NCBI GenBank assembly: GCA_910588635.1
Contig: CAJUPW010000020.1
Location: forward strand, 1-48,484
Origin: an uncultured Oscillospiraceae bacterium
Lineage (GTDB): Bacteria; Bacillota; Clostridia; Oscillospirales; Oscillospiraceae
Reading direction: 5' to 3'
Length of the DNA: 48,484 nucleotides
Shown here: positions 1-8,657 of the stretch, piece after piece
Position numbering within the stretch: position 1 is the stretch's first letter
Layout: each line of letters opens with the position of its first letter
Notes under the pieces: generated by a model
What the model was told of the DNA's origin: nothing
Database searches by the model: none
Seen by the model: only the letters and a program-made list of their open reading frames with translations
Translations under genes and position numbers: made by a program

Positions 1-2142
1 GTGGACGAGGTGGACTCCATCCTCATCGACGAGGCCCGCACCCCTCTAATCATCTCCGGCCAGGGGGAGAAATCCACCCAGCTCTACACCGTGGTGGACC
101 AGTTTGTCTCCCGGCTGAAGTGCCGGCGGGTGGCCAAGACCGACGAGAAGGAGGAGGAGGATGTCAACATCGACGCCGACTACATCGTCGATGAAAAGGC
201 CAAGACAGCCACCCTCACCGCCCGGGGCATCAAAAAGGCCGAGGAGGCCTTTCAGGTGGAAAACCTGGCCGATATGGAGAACACCACTCTGTCCCACCAC
301 ATCAATCAGGCCATCAAGGCCCGGGGCGTGATGAAGCGGGATATCGACTATGTGGTCAAGGACGGCCAGGTCATCATTGTGGACGAGTTCACCGGCCGTC
401 TCATGTTCGGCCGGCGGTACAACGAGGGGCTCCACCAGGCTATTGAGGCCAAGGAGGGCGTGGAGGTGGCCAACGAGTCCAAAACCCTGGCCACCATCAC
501 CTTCCAGAATTACTTCCGCCTGTACGACAAGCTTTCCGGCATGACAGGCACCGCCCTCACCGAGGAGGAGGAGTTCGGCACCATTTACGAGCTGGACATC
601 GTGGAGATTCCCACCAACAAGCCCCTGGCCCGCATCGACCAGCCCGACGTGGTGTACAAGAACGTCCCCGGCAAGCTGCGGGCCATCGTGGCTCAGATTG
701 AGGAATGCCACAAAAAGGGCCAGCCCGTGCTGGTGGGCACCATCTCTATCGAGAAGTCGGAGGAGCTGTCCGCCATCCTCAAGAAAAAGGGCATCAGGCA
801 CAATGTCCTCAACGCCAAGAACCACGAGAAGGAAGCGGAGATTGTGGCCCAGGCAGGCAAGTTCGGGGCGGTCACCGTGGCCACCAATATGGCAGGCCGC
901 GGCACCGACATCATGCTGGGCGGCAACGCCGAGTTTCTTGCCAAGGCCGACCTGCGCAAGGCCGGCATGTCCGACGAGCTCATCGCCGAGGCCACGGGCT
1001 TCGCCGAGACCGACAATCAGGAGATACTGGACGCCCGAAAGAAGTTCTCCGAGGCGGAGGCCAAGTATAAGGAAGAGATCAAGGAGGAGGCCGACAAGGT
1101 CCGTCAGGCGGGCGGCCTGTTCATCCTGGGCACCGAGCGCCACGAGTCAAGGCGCATCGACAACCAGCTCCGGGGCCGCGCCGGCCGTCAGGGCGACCCG
1201 GGCGAAACCCGGTTCTTCCTCTCCCTGGAGGACGATATCATGCGCCTGTTCGGCTCCGAGCGGGTGTACAATCTCATGGAGAAGCTGGGCGTGGACGAGG
1301 ACACCCCCATCGACGCCAAGATGCTCTCCGGAGCCATTGAGAACGCCCAGAAGCAGGTGGAGTCCCGGAACTTCCAAACCCGGAAAAACGTCCTTCAGTA
1401 CGACGACGTGATGAACACCCAGCGTGAGATCATCTACAAGCAGCGCAAGCAGGTGCTGGACGGGGAGGACCTGCAGAACTCCATCCAGAACATGCTGCGC
1501 ACCATGGTGGAAAACGCTGTCGCCGGCCACATGGGCGAACAGAAGCACATGGACGCCGAGTCCTTTCAGGAGGCCGTCTCCCATTTCCGAAACATGTTCC
1601 TCTCCCCCGCCGAGCTGGTCCTGTCCGACGAGGAGCTTGCCGGCTATGACGCCGAGGGCCTGAAGCAGCTGGTGCTGGACAAGGCCACCGCCGCCTACCA
1701 GCGCAAGGAGCAGGAAATCACCCCGCCCCTGATGCGGGAGCTGGAGCGGGTTATCATGCTCCGGGTGGTGGACGAGTACTGGATGGACCACATAGACACC
1801 ATGACCGAGCTGCGTCAGGGCATCGGCCTGCGGGCCTACGCCCAGACCGACCCTGTGGTGGCCTACAAAGAGGAAGGCTACGAGATGTTCGAGAACATGG
1901 TTGCCGCCATCCAGGAGGAGACCCTGCGCCGGCTTTTCCTGGTCCGCCTGCGCCAGAACGAGGAGGTCAAGCGGGAGCGGGTGGCCAAGGTCACCGGCGA
2001 AAGCGGCGCCGGCGACGGCACCGTCCGCAGGCAGCCGGTGCGCAAGGTGGTCAAAATCGGCCGCAACGACCCCTGTCCCTGCGGCTCCGGCCTGAAATGG
2101 AAAAAGTGCACCTGCCAGCAGTATCACCCGGAACTGAAATGA
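1..2142 (+). CDS. secA: SecA preprotein translocase ATPase (5' end outside the window)
   Basis: SecA is the cytosolic ATPase that drives unfolded preproteins through SecYEG. The frame is open from base 1 and begins inside the DEVDSILIDEARTP signature of nucleotide-binding domain 1, so roughly the first 200 residues are missing; the GTG at base 1 is an internal Val codon, not a start. Visible landmarks are the domain-2 stretch TNMAGRGTDI (about residue 300), GTERHESRRIDNQLRGR with its arginine finger (about residue 380), and the helical scaffold and wing. The C-terminus carries the SEC-C zinc tail, CPCGSG followed by KKCTC, that binds SecB or ribosomes. In the usual tail the last two ligands are adjacent (CC or CH); here they are separated by one Thr. 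A strong terminator follows directly, so secA ends its own transcription unit. Confidence 0.98.
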   Translation: MDEVDSILIDEARTPLIISGQGEKSTQLYTVVDQFVSRLKCRRVAKTDEKEEEDVNIDADYIVDEKAKTATLTARGIKKAEEAFQVENLADMENTTLSHHINQAIKARGVMKRDIDYVVKDGQVIIVDEFTGRLMFGRRYNEGLHQAIEAKEGVEVANESKTLATITFQNYFRLYDKLSGMTGTALTEEEEFGTIYELDIVEIPTNKPLARIDQPDVVYKNVPGKLRAIVAQIEECHKKGQPVLVGTISIEKSEELSAILKKKGIRHNVLNAKNHEKEAEIVAQAGKFGAVTVATNMAGRGTDIMLGGNAEFLAKADLRKAGMSDELIAEATGFAETDNQEILDARKKFSEAEAKYKEEIKEEADKVRQAGGLFILGTERHESRRIDNQLRGRAGRQGDPGETRFFLSLEDDIMRLFGSERVYNLMEKLGVDEDTPIDAKMLSGAIENAQKQVESRNFQTRKNVLQYDDVMNTQREIIYKQRKQVLDGEDLQNSIQNMLRTMVENAVAGHMGEQKHMDAESFQEAVSHFRNMFLSPAELVLSDEELAGYDAEGLKQLVLDKATAAYQRKEQEITPPLMRELERVIMLRVVDEYWMDHIDTMTELRQGIGLRAYAQTDPVVAYKEEGYEMFENMVAAIQEETLRRLFLVRLRQNEEVKRERVAKVTGESGAGDGTVRRQPVRKVVKIGRNDPCPCGSGLKWKKCTCQQYHPELK

Positions 2143-2146
2143 GAAA

Positions 2147-2177
2147 AAGCCTCTCCCGTGCGCCGGGAGAGGCTTCT
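2147..2177 (+). terminator. Intrinsic terminator after secA
   Basis: Arms 2147-2157 and 2165-2175 pair perfectly (11 bp, extendable by one G-C pair) around a short GC loop and are followed by a short T-rich tail. It lies 5 bp after the secA stop codon. Confidence 0.85.
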
Positions 2178-2214
2178 TCACATAAAATTCACAGTAAGTT
2201 TTAAGGTATTTTCC

Positions 2215-2243
2215 TTGTCTTTGCTTTGCGGCTGTGGTATGAT
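2215..2243 (+). promoter_or_regulatory. SigA-type promoter of ftsH
   Basis: A -35 TTGTCT (2215-2220), 17-bp spacer and -10 TATGAT (2238-2243) preceded by TGG, an extended -10. The predicted transcript start is near 2250, upstream of the ftsH ribosome site at 2278-2282. Confidence 0.7.
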
Positions 2244-2291
2244 AACTTTTGACCCACTTGAAAAAATGTGAAAATATGGAGGTACGCTCCT

Positions 2292-4418
2292 TTGAAGCCA
2301 GATAAAGGAAACAACAAAAAGAACACATGGGGCCTGATTTCCCTGATCCTCTGGGCTCTGATGCTCACCCTGATCTTCCGAAGCTGCTCCAACTCCTACG
2401 CCAACTCCAACCAGGTGCAGGTGGAGTATTCCGTCTTTCGCCAGTGGGTGGTGGCCGAGCTGGTGGAGGAGGTCCACATGGAGAGCGACCACTACGTCAT
2501 CACCCTCAAGGAGGGGAAGGAGGATGAGGCGCTGACCTACATCCCCAAGGACGAGGACCAACAGCAGATGAACAACATGTTCGCCTGGATGCCCGTACAG
2601 AATGACAAGGACACCGAGTATGTCACCACCCCGCCCCCGGTGGCCGACCTGGAGATTCTCTCTCTGATGACCGATCACGGCGTGCAGTACTACCGCAACC
2701 CGCCCGACAGCTCCGGCTATATTCTGTCTCTGCTGCTGACCACCGTGCTGCCCATCGTCATTATGGTGGGCGCCATGGTCTTTCTCATGCGGGGCATCGG
2801 CGGCAAGGGCGGCATGGGCGGCATCGGCGGCGTAGGCAAGGCCAACGCCAAGGTGTATGTGGAGAAAAAGACCGGCGTCACCTTCCGGGATGTGGCCGGC
2901 CAGGACGAGGCCAAGGAGAGCCTGGAGGAGATCATCGACATCCTCCACAACCCGGGGAAATATACCGAGATTGGCGCCAAGCTGCCCAAGGGCGCGCTGC
3001 TGGTAGGCCCTCCGGGCACCGGCAAGACCCTTCTGGCAAAGGCCGTGGCCGGCGAGGCTGGGGTGCCCTTCTTCTCCATCAGCGGCTCTGACTTTGTGGA
3101 GATGTTCGTGGGCGTGGGCGCGTCCCGTGTCCGGGACCTCTTTAAAGAGGCCAGCAAAATGGCCCCTTGTATCATCTTTATCGACGAGATCGACACCATC
3201 GGCAAGTCCCGTGACAACCGCATGGGCGGCAATGACGAGCGGGAACAGACCCTGAACCAGCTGCTGGCCGAGCTGGACGGCTTCGACCCCGGCAAGGGCG
3301 TCATCGTTCTGGGGGCCACCAACCGGCCCGAGGTGCTGGACAAGGCCCTTCTCCGCCCCGGCCGCTTCGACCGGCGCATCACCATCGACCGGCCCAACCT
3401 GGCAGGCCGTCTGTCCACCCTCCAGGTCCACACCCGGAACATCCGCCTGAGCGAGGACGTGGACCTGAAAAAAATCGCTCTGGCCACCGCCGGCACTGTG
3501 GGGGCCGATCTGGCCAACCTGGTCAACGAGGCCGCCCTCCGGGCCGTCCGCCACGGGCGGAGAGCCGTCAATCAGGAGGACCTGCTGGCCTCCTTTGAGT
3601 TCGTCATCGCCGGCAGCGAGAAGAAAAACTCCGTCCTCACCCAGTTCGAGCGCAGGCTGGTGGCCTATCACGAGGTGGGCCACGCCATGGTGGCCTATAA
3701 GCAGAAAAACGCCGAACCGGTACAGAAAATTACCATCGTCCCCCACACGGAGGGCTCTCTGGGCTACACCTTGCTTATGCCCGAGGAGGACAAGACCAAC
3801 CTGCGCACCAAGGAGGAGCTGATGGCCAAGATCGCCGTCTCCATGGGCGGCCGGGCCGCCGAGGAGGTGGTTATGGACACCATGACCAACGGCGCCTCTC
3901 AGGACATCCAGGAGGCCACCAACATCGCCCGGAACATGGTGGCCATGTACGGCATGAGCGAGGAGTTCGGCATGATGGCCCTGGGCTCCGTTCGGAACCA
4001 GTACCTGGACGGGGGCTACGGCCTGGACTGCGCCCAGGACACCGCCGCCGTGATGGACAAGGCCGTCAAGGCCATACTGGACGTGTGCTACAAGGACGCG
4101 GTGGAGGTCATCCGGGAAAACCGGGAGGACATGGACAAGGTGGTGGCCTACCTGCTGGAAAAGGAGACCATCACCGGCGGCGAGATGGTGGCCATTATCG
4201 AGGGCCGGGACCCGGCCCTGGTGGAGGACGCCTACGCCTCCACCCGCAAGGCCATCCCCGGGGATATTGAGCCTCCCGCCAAGTCTATCCACATGGTCAG
4301 CGAGGAGATCAAGCCCCCCGCCGCCCCGGAGGAACCGCAGGCTCAGGAGGGGACAGCCCCGGAGGAGCCGGAACAGCCCGCCGGGCCGGAAAAAGATTCA
4401 ACACAGGAGGAGAACTGA
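2292..4418 (+). CDS. ftsH: ATP-dependent zinc metalloprotease FtsH
   Basis: FtsH is a membrane-anchored hexameric AAA+ protease that degrades damaged membrane proteins and short-lived regulators. Order: short cytosolic N-terminus, TM1 (about 12-30), extracytoplasmic domain, TM2 (about 142-165), glycine-rich linker, AAA+ module with Walker A GPPGTGKT (about 239), Walker B IIFIDEID, the SRH arginine-finger region ATNRP...RPGRFDR, then the M41 zinc site HEVGH (about 460). The acidic, Pro/Glu-rich tail after about residue 660 is unconserved. I chose the TTG at 2292 because GGAGG at 2278-2282 is 9 nt upstream; an in-frame GTG at 2268 would place this ribosome site inside the gene. The final codons contain the ribosome site of the next gene, so the two are probably translationally coupled. 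Confidence 0.96.
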   Translation: MKPDKGNNKKNTWGLISLILWALMLTLIFRSCSNSYANSNQVQVEYSVFRQWVVAELVEEVHMESDHYVITLKEGKEDEALTYIPKDEDQQQMNNMFAWMPVQNDKDTEYVTTPPPVADLEILSLMTDHGVQYYRNPPDSSGYILSLLLTTVLPIVIMVGAMVFLMRGIGGKGGMGGIGGVGKANAKVYVEKKTGVTFRDVAGQDEAKESLEEIIDILHNPGKYTEIGAKLPKGALLVGPPGTGKTLLAKAVAGEAGVPFFSISGSDFVEMFVGVGASRVRDLFKEASKMAPCIIFIDEIDTIGKSRDNRMGGNDEREQTLNQLLAELDGFDPGKGVIVLGATNRPEVLDKALLRPGRFDRRITIDRPNLAGRLSTLQVHTRNIRLSEDVDLKKIALATAGTVGADLANLVNEAALRAVRHGRRAVNQEDLLASFEFVIAGSEKKNSVLTQFERRLVAYHEVGHAMVAYKQKNAEPVQKITIVPHTEGSLGYTLLMPEEDKTNLRTKEELMAKIAVSMGGRAAEEVVMDTMTNGASQDIQEATNIARNMVAMYGMSEEFGMMALGSVRNQYLDGGYGLDCAQDTAAVMDKAVKAILDVCYKDAVEVIRENREDMDKVVAYLLEKETITGGEMVAIIEGRDPALVEDAYASTRKAIPGDIEPPAKSIHMVSEEIKPPAAPEEPQAQEGTAPEEPEQPAGPEKDSTQEEN

Positions 4419-4419
4419 A

Positions 4420-5733
4420 ATGTGGTTTGACGAAGCGGTCATCTATCAAATTTACCCCCTGGGCCTGTGCGGCGCGCCGGCGGAGAACGACGGGGTCGTG
4501 ACCCCCCGCATCCTGCGCCTGCTGGATTGGGTGGACCATATCAAAAAGACGGGGGCGGATACCGTCCTGCTCAACCCGGTGTTCGACAGCGACCGCCACG
4601 GCTACGACACCCGGAATTATCTCTCTGTGGACCCTCGCCTGGGCAACGACGGCGACCTGGCCAAGGTGTGCAAGGCCTTTCACGACGCCGGCATCCGGGT
4701 GATGCTGGACGGGGTGTTCAACCACGTAGGCCGGGGCTTCTGGGCCTTCAAGGATGTCCAGGGGAAGAAGTGGGACAGCCCCTATAAGGATTGGTTTCAC
4801 ATCAATTTTGACGGCAGCACCGAGTATGGCGACGGCTTCTGGTATGAGGGCTGGGAGGGCCACAACGAGCTGGTCAAGCTGAACCTGTGGAATCCGGCCG
4901 TGGTCCAGCACCAGTTTGACGCCATCCGCTCCTGGGTGGAGCGCTTCGACATCGACGGCCTGCGGCTGGACGTGGCCTACTGCCTGCCCCCGGAGTACCT
5001 CAAGCAACTGCGGGGCTTTGCCAACTCTGTCAAGCCCGACTTCGTCCTTATGGGCGAGACACTCCACGGGGACTACAACCGCTGGATGGGGGACAACATG
5101 TGCCACTCGGTGACCAATTACGAGTGCTACAAGGGACTGTGGTCCGCTTTCAACTCCATGAACATGTTCGAGATCGGCCACTCCCTGGCCCGGCAGTTCG
5201 GGCCTGAGCAGTGGACCCTGTACAAAGGGAAGCACCTGCTGTCCTTCCTGGACAACCACGATGTGGACCGCATCGCGTCCAAGCTTTCAAGCCCCGACCA
5301 TCTGCGCCCCGCCTGGGCCATGGCTTTCGGAATGCCCGGAGTGCCCGCGGTCTATTACGGCAGCGAATGGGGCCTCACCGGCACGAAAGACCATGGCAGC
5401 GACGCCGGGCTACGCCCCGCCATTGAGAAGCCGGAGTGGAATGACCTAACCGCCTGGATTTCCAAGCTGGCCGAGGCAAAAAAGGGCAGCCGCACCCTGT
5501 GTTGGGGGGCCTACCGCAACGTAGTGCTCACCAACAAGCAGATCATCTTCGAGCGGGCCTGCGACTCAGAGCGGGTGCTGGTGGCCATCAACGCCGATGG
5601 CGCCCCCTATACCGCCCACTTCGACGCTGGCTGCGGCATGGCGGTGGACCTGATCTCCGGGGAGAAGCACGATTTCGGCGGAGGCTCTGAGCTGCCCCCC
5701 TACAGCGCCTTCTTCTGGAAGTGCGAGCGGTAA
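4420..5733 (+). CDS. GH13 alpha-amylase-family glycosidase
   Basis: A 437-aa (beta/alpha)8-barrel enzyme of the alpha-amylase family; it should act on alpha-glucosidic bonds of malto-oligosaccharides or similar glycans. All four conserved regions are present: I DGVFNHVG (about 97), II GLRLDVAY with the nucleophile Asp (about 184), III MGETLHG with the acid/base Glu (about 213), and IV LDNHDVDR with the transition-state Asp (about 281). There is no signal peptide, so it is cytoplasmic, which fits maltodextrin or cyclomaltodextrin breakdown. The ATG at 4420 lies 1 nt after the ftsH stop, with GGAGGAG just upstream; the frame is open further upstream but those starts lie deep in ftsH. Co-transcription with ftsH is an odd pairing. 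The exact GH13 subfamily cannot be read by eye. Confidence 0.9.
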   Translation: MWFDEAVIYQIYPLGLCGAPAENDGVVTPRILRLLDWVDHIKKTGADTVLLNPVFDSDRHGYDTRNYLSVDPRLGNDGDLAKVCKAFHDAGIRVMLDGVFNHVGRGFWAFKDVQGKKWDSPYKDWFHINFDGSTEYGDGFWYEGWEGHNELVKLNLWNPAVVQHQFDAIRSWVERFDIDGLRLDVAYCLPPEYLKQLRGFANSVKPDFVLMGETLHGDYNRWMGDNMCHSVTNYECYKGLWSAFNSMNMFEIGHSLARQFGPEQWTLYKGKHLLSFLDNHDVDRIASKLSSPDHLRPAWAMAFGMPGVPAVYYGSEWGLTGTKDHGSDAGLRPAIEKPEWNDLTAWISKLAEAKKGSRTLCWGAYRNVVLTNKQIIFERACDSERVLVAINADGAPYTAHFDAGCGMAVDLISGEKHDFGGGSELPPYSAFFWKCER

Positions 5734-5769
5734 TATTGGCATTCAGCGTTTATTGCGGATCGGTATGAA

Positions 5770-5801
5770 AAACGCTCCCTCAGGCAGTTGAGGGAGCGTT
5801 T
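5770..5801 (+). terminator. Intrinsic terminator after the GH13 gene
   Basis: A 13-bp perfect stem (5770-5782 with 5789-5801) and a 6-nt loop, 36 bp after the stop codon. Its 3' arm ends exactly where the inverted repeat of the IS derivative begins, so any longer T-tract was probably displaced by the insertion. Confidence 0.7.
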
Positions 5802-6161
5802 CAGCCTGTCGAAAAGGGGTCTGTCTGGCTTCATAACCAGACAGGCCGCAAAGTTAATGAGGGATAAAATGTACGAAGTGGCAGTGGAGGAGGGAGCAAA
5901 GCGCTTTCCGGCTTTCCACGTTGCCAGCTTTTTGAGGTTCATGGCAGCAAATTTATGCTGCAGCAATACGATTTTGAACAGCACCACTGGGTCGATGCTC
6001 CGCCGGCCCTCTTCTTCGCTGTACAACGGCTCCACGATCTTGTACAATTTCTCGAAATCTACCGCTGTATCCACCTGCCGTAATAGATGTTCGGGTGGTA
6101 CCAGACTTTCTGTGTCCACCATTTCTATGACCCCTCGCTCATTTTTCCCGCGCTCCAACAT
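5801..6161 (-). pseudogene. Transposase remnant (IS1182-like; N-terminus joined to C-terminus)
   Basis: Reading leftwards from an ATG at 6161 (ribosome-site-like AAGGGG upstream), the first 70 or so residues resemble the N-terminal DUF772-type domain of IS1182-group transposases (LVPPEHLLRQVD..., SIDPVVLFKIVLLQH). They run in frame straight into what looks like the far C-terminus (FAAMNLKKLATWK...). The whole DDE catalytic core is missing, so it cannot be active. The frame has no stop inside the element and continues through the inverted repeat into flanking DNA as far as 5700, another sign of decay. The ORF could still make a DNA-binding fragment, but I see no evidence for this. Confidence 0.75.
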
Positions 6162-6240
6162 ATTCCTCACCCCTTACTCCCTATTTTATCATCTTTACAG
6201 GAAAAAGTCTGCCAAGAGGCAGACTTTTTCGACAGGCTGA
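5801..6240. mobile_element. Internally deleted IS (IS1182-like), 440 bp with 15-bp perfect inverted repeats
   Basis: The ends TCAGCCTGTCGAAAA (5801-5815) and its exact reverse complement (6226-6240) delimit a 440-bp element. Inside is a transposase remnant on the minus strand and, next to the right end, a palindrome (6202-6213 with 6218-6229) that could terminate transcription both ways. The left 64 bp recur at 13174-13237 with about 4 mismatches. The element sits between two terminator hairpins (5770-5801 and 6241-6277), in keeping with the preference of IS1182-group elements for palindromic targets. With no complete transposase it would be non-autonomous. The family call rests on the transposase fragment. 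Confidence 0.75.
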
Positions 6241-6281
6241 CACCCCGAACCGCCTGCTTCACAGGCGGTTCGGGGTGTTTT
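6241..6281 (+). terminator. Strong hairpin terminator abutting the IS right end
   Basis: A 16-bp perfect stem (6241-6256 with 6262-6277), 5-nt loop and TTTT. It starts one base after the element's right inverted repeat. It would stop plus-strand transcription leaving the IS and may also limit read-out of the leftward operon. Confidence 0.75.
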
Positions 6282-6314
6282 GGCAGACGTTTGGTAGACG
6301 AAACTAGTTTAGAT

Positions 6315-6797
6315 TTATGAGGTCGCCTTATACCCGACGGCCACAGCAATCACCGGCTGAAATCTCTTATCCAGTTTCAATTGGTCAAGAAGTTGACTGC
6401 ACTGGAGCAAAGCGCGTACAGGTGCTGCCAGAAGCACACTGCCAAGACTCAGGGCGGTGGCAGCTAAAGTGATATTTTCTGCCATACACCCGGCATTTAA
6501 GTATGGATTTGCCAGAGGAACATTATCGCAGATAAAAGCAGAAATTAAAATAATTGTCTGTGTACCATACAACGGATGAGCATTTGAAGCTTTCAAATAT
6601 TTGGCAGAAACACGATCCCAATTCTCTAAAAAAGTCATATCCTGAATTACGGTCAAGCAAAGGTGATCGTGGTACCCACAAGCAACAGGTGCGGCGCGAG
6701 CTGCTTGAAGGAGTATGTCCAGTTCTTCCTGGCGGATAGCTGTCTGCTGGTACTTGCGGCAGGAGTGCCTCAGTCGAATTGCGTCTAATGCGTCCAT
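6315..6797 (-). CDS. Short nitroreductase-family protein
   Basis: A 160-aa protein of the FMN-dependent nitroreductase fold. The N-terminus has the family's opening motif (AIRLRHSCRKY, an S-x-R-x-Y variant of SxRxF) followed by a helix ending ARAAPVACGYH, and the C-terminal half has the AENITLAATALSLGS stretch that packs on the flavin. Members reduce nitro, quinone or other conjugated groups with NAD(P)H; some are dehydrogenases. It is shorter than the usual 170-220 aa. The ATG at 6797 is preferred because GGGAGG (6803-6808) lies 5 nt upstream; the in-frame GTG at 6803 overlaps that site. It overlaps the M20 gene by 13 bp and is the last gene of the leftward operon. Substrate unknown. Confidence 0.75.
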   Translation of the reverse strand: MDALDAIRLRHSCRKYQQTAIRQEELDILLQAARAAPVACGYHDHLCLTVIQDMTFLENWDRVSAKYLKASNAHPLYGTQTIILISAFICDNVPLANPYLNAGCMAENITLAATALSLGSVLLAAPVRALLQCSQLLDQLKLDKRFQPVIAVAVGYKATS

Positions 6798-7951
6798 ATA
6801 CACCTCCCATATTCTTCACAGATGTAGCCGTAGAGTGCATCCATATAGGTTTGGATGCTGCCTATTGCTACATGCTCATGTTCAGTGTGAAATGCAACTC
6901 CCTTGGGTCCGAACAACGCTGTCGGGATTCCAAGATTGTTATAGAGAATATTGCCATCACTGACACTCTGGTTGATGCGCAGTAGCGGGGTATGGCTAAA
7001 TCTTGTTTGCAGAAATGAGGTAAGGCGATTCAAATCTTCCTGCTCAGGGTCAATTTGATAGGCGGGGTAGCTGGGGATTTCCTTTTGAATCGTCAAGGTC
7101 CCGCGGCCCACTTTTTTTGCGTACAGCGTTTCCAGCTCCGCAATAAAAGAATCAATACGCTCAGTTGGCAGTAGCTGCTTGTTCAGCAGACACTGACAGG
7201 TGGCCGGAATGGTCAGGCTGTAGCCGGCGCGGCCGCTGTCAATGGAAAGACAACAATAGGATGCGCAGGTTCCACTCATGTATTTGGGCATATAGGTCTC
7301 CTGAATTGCCTCCAGAAAGGCGGCCATACAATCAATTGCGTTGGTTCCTTTCTCAGGAGTGGCGGCATGTCCCTCTTCCCCGCGTATTTGCAGTGACAGC
7401 AGTGCTTTTCCGGAGGCTCCAATCACAATATCGTCATAATGGGGTTCTCCCATGATGAAGAAGGTCTTTTGCCCGGGAACGTGATGGACCTTGGCCCAGT
7501 CAACATAGGCATGGGCGCCGATGGAATACCGCTCCTCGTCGGCCAAGCCGACAAATTCGATGTCCGCATCCAACTGAACCGCCTCGTCCTTCAAGCGTTT
7601 CAGTACCATAAGCTGTGCGGCCAGACCGCCCTTCATATCGGCGGCACCAAGCCCGCAGAGAGTCCCGTCCCGCTCCAACAGTTGGTAGGGATCGCTCCTC
7701 CAGCGGGGAGTGGGAGGAACGGTATCAATGTGTCCACCTAAAATCAGTTTTCTGGACCGGGGCTTGCGGTCGTTCCACTGACCGATGACATTACAGCTGT
7801 TGCCATCCACATGCTGAAGATGGGTGTTCAGTTTCAGCTCCTCCCGTAGGAAGCGTTCCAGAAAGCTGGCAAAGGCCGCTTCATTTCCTGATTCGCTGGG
7901 GATAGCTACCATCTGCCGCAGCAGGTCGATACACTGTTCCAATTCTGTCAT
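6785..7951 (-). CDS. M20 family metallo-hydrolase (ArgE/DapE type)
   Basis: A 388-aa di-zinc amidohydrolase of the M20 family, which cleaves N-acyl, N-carbamoyl or peptide bonds next to a free carboxylate. Metal ligands and catalytic residues are intact: GGHIDTVPP (first His with the Asp), GAADMKGG (bridging Asp), ADEE (general base Glu plus ligand), and the closing His in AFHTEHEHVAI. The dimerisation domain (GKALLSLQIRGEEGHAATPE) lies between. The start is the ATG at 7951: it overlaps the racemase stop as ATGA and has GGAGGG 5 nt upstream. Coupling to the racemase and the ATC-hydrolase-family gene suggests the N-acyl or N-carbamoyl amino acid made by them is its substrate. It could also be a dipeptidase or a DapE-like desuccinylase. 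Confidence 0.88.
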   Translation of the reverse strand: MTELEQCIDLLRQMVAIPSESGNEAAFASFLERFLREELKLNTHLQHVDGNSCNVIGQWNDRKPRSRKLILGGHIDTVPPTPRWRSDPYQLLERDGTLCGLGAADMKGGLAAQLMVLKRLKDEAVQLDADIEFVGLADEERYSIGAHAYVDWAKVHHVPGQKTFFIMGEPHYDDIVIGASGKALLSLQIRGEEGHAATPEKGTNAIDCMAAFLEAIQETYMPKYMSGTCASYCCLSIDSGRAGYSLTIPATCQCLLNKQLLPTERIDSFIAELETLYAKKVGRGTLTIQKEIPSYPAYQIDPEQEDLNRLTSFLQTRFSHTPLLRINQSVSDGNILYNNLGIPTALFGPKGVAFHTEHEHVAIGSIQTYMDALYGYICEEYGRCIWTH

Positions 7952-8655
7952 AGCGTCCCTCCATATGGAGCGACTGAACGGCGGCTGGGGCGCAAATCGA
8001 GGCGTACAGCCAATTCTGCCCAGGCCAGCGCACAAAACGCTGGATCAATCACCTTAGCGCCGCAGGACTGCTCCACTGTCTCGCCATACTGTGCCAGTCC
8101 CAGGCACCCCAGAATGACAGTGTCTGCACCGTCCTCCTCTACACATTGGCGGCACACGTTTTCCAGATAGGTGCGGGTTGCCTCAGGTTCCTCCCGCAGA
8201 TCAGCTACCGGGATGTTCAGAGCCCGAACCGACTTCATTTTCCGCTGGGCAATTGGGTTTTGGAGCAGCCGCCGGTAGGTACGGGAGACATTCCCTTCCA
8301 CTGTGGTGATAACAGAAAACCGGTTGGAAATCATGTCTGCTGCCGCCAAGGCGACCTCGCCCGGCCCCACTACGGGGATGGAGACATTTTCCCGGATGGC
8401 TGGAACCGCCAGGTCGCTGAAGCAGTAGACTACAAAGGCGTCATAGCCCTCCGCCTCCGCCTGCCTTGCGGCCTGGATCAGTAGCGGGCCGGCCATGACC
8501 TCGTCTGTGTTGGATTCAATGGAGGCCGGCCCGGAGGGAATGCAGTCCACGGAAAGCTCTGCCTGCGCCGAGACAGCCCGGGAGAGCATATGCTCCCGGG
8601 CAGTCAAGGTTTTGCGGTTCATCCCGCTGTTGGGGATTACGACTTTGATTTTCAT
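7948..8655 (-). CDS. Asp/Glu/hydantoin racemase family protein
   Basis: A 235-aa cofactor-independent racemase. This family uses two Cys residues as acid and base on either face of the alpha-carbon; both are visible, in VVYCFSDLAVPAIRE (about 78) and VILGCLGLAQYGE (about 183). The opening KVVIPNSGM and the PVVGPGEVAL segment also fit. Members racemise aspartate, glutamate, 5-substituted hydantoins or 2-amino-thiazoline-4-carboxylate, and some are maleate isomerases. The ATG at 8655 follows the stop of the upstream gene by 2 nt, and the gene ends in a 4-bp ATGA overlap with the M20 gene, so all three proteins should be made together. Together with its neighbours a hydantoin-like or ATC-like substrate is the best guess. 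Confidence 0.85.
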   Translation of the reverse strand: MKIKVVIPNSGMNRKTLTAREHMLSRAVSAQAELSVDCIPSGPASIESNTDEVMAGPLLIQAARQAEAEGYDAFVVYCFSDLAVPAIRENVSIPVVGPGEVALAAADMISNRFSVITTVEGNVSRTYRRLLQNPIAQRKMKSVRALNIPVADLREEPEATRTYLENVCRQCVEEDGADTVILGCLGLAQYGETVEQSCGAKVIDPAFCALAWAELAVRLDLRPSRRSVAPYGGTL

Positions 8656-8657
8656 GC

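Noticed and set aside
2178..4292. 704-codon minus-strand frame opposite ftsH
   Set aside because: Antisense shadow; the plus strand encodes an intact FtsH.
5700..5800. C-terminal extension of the transposase fragment beyond the IS end
   Set aside because: It reads out of the element through a terminator and into the GH13 3' end on the other strand; not a real protein segment.
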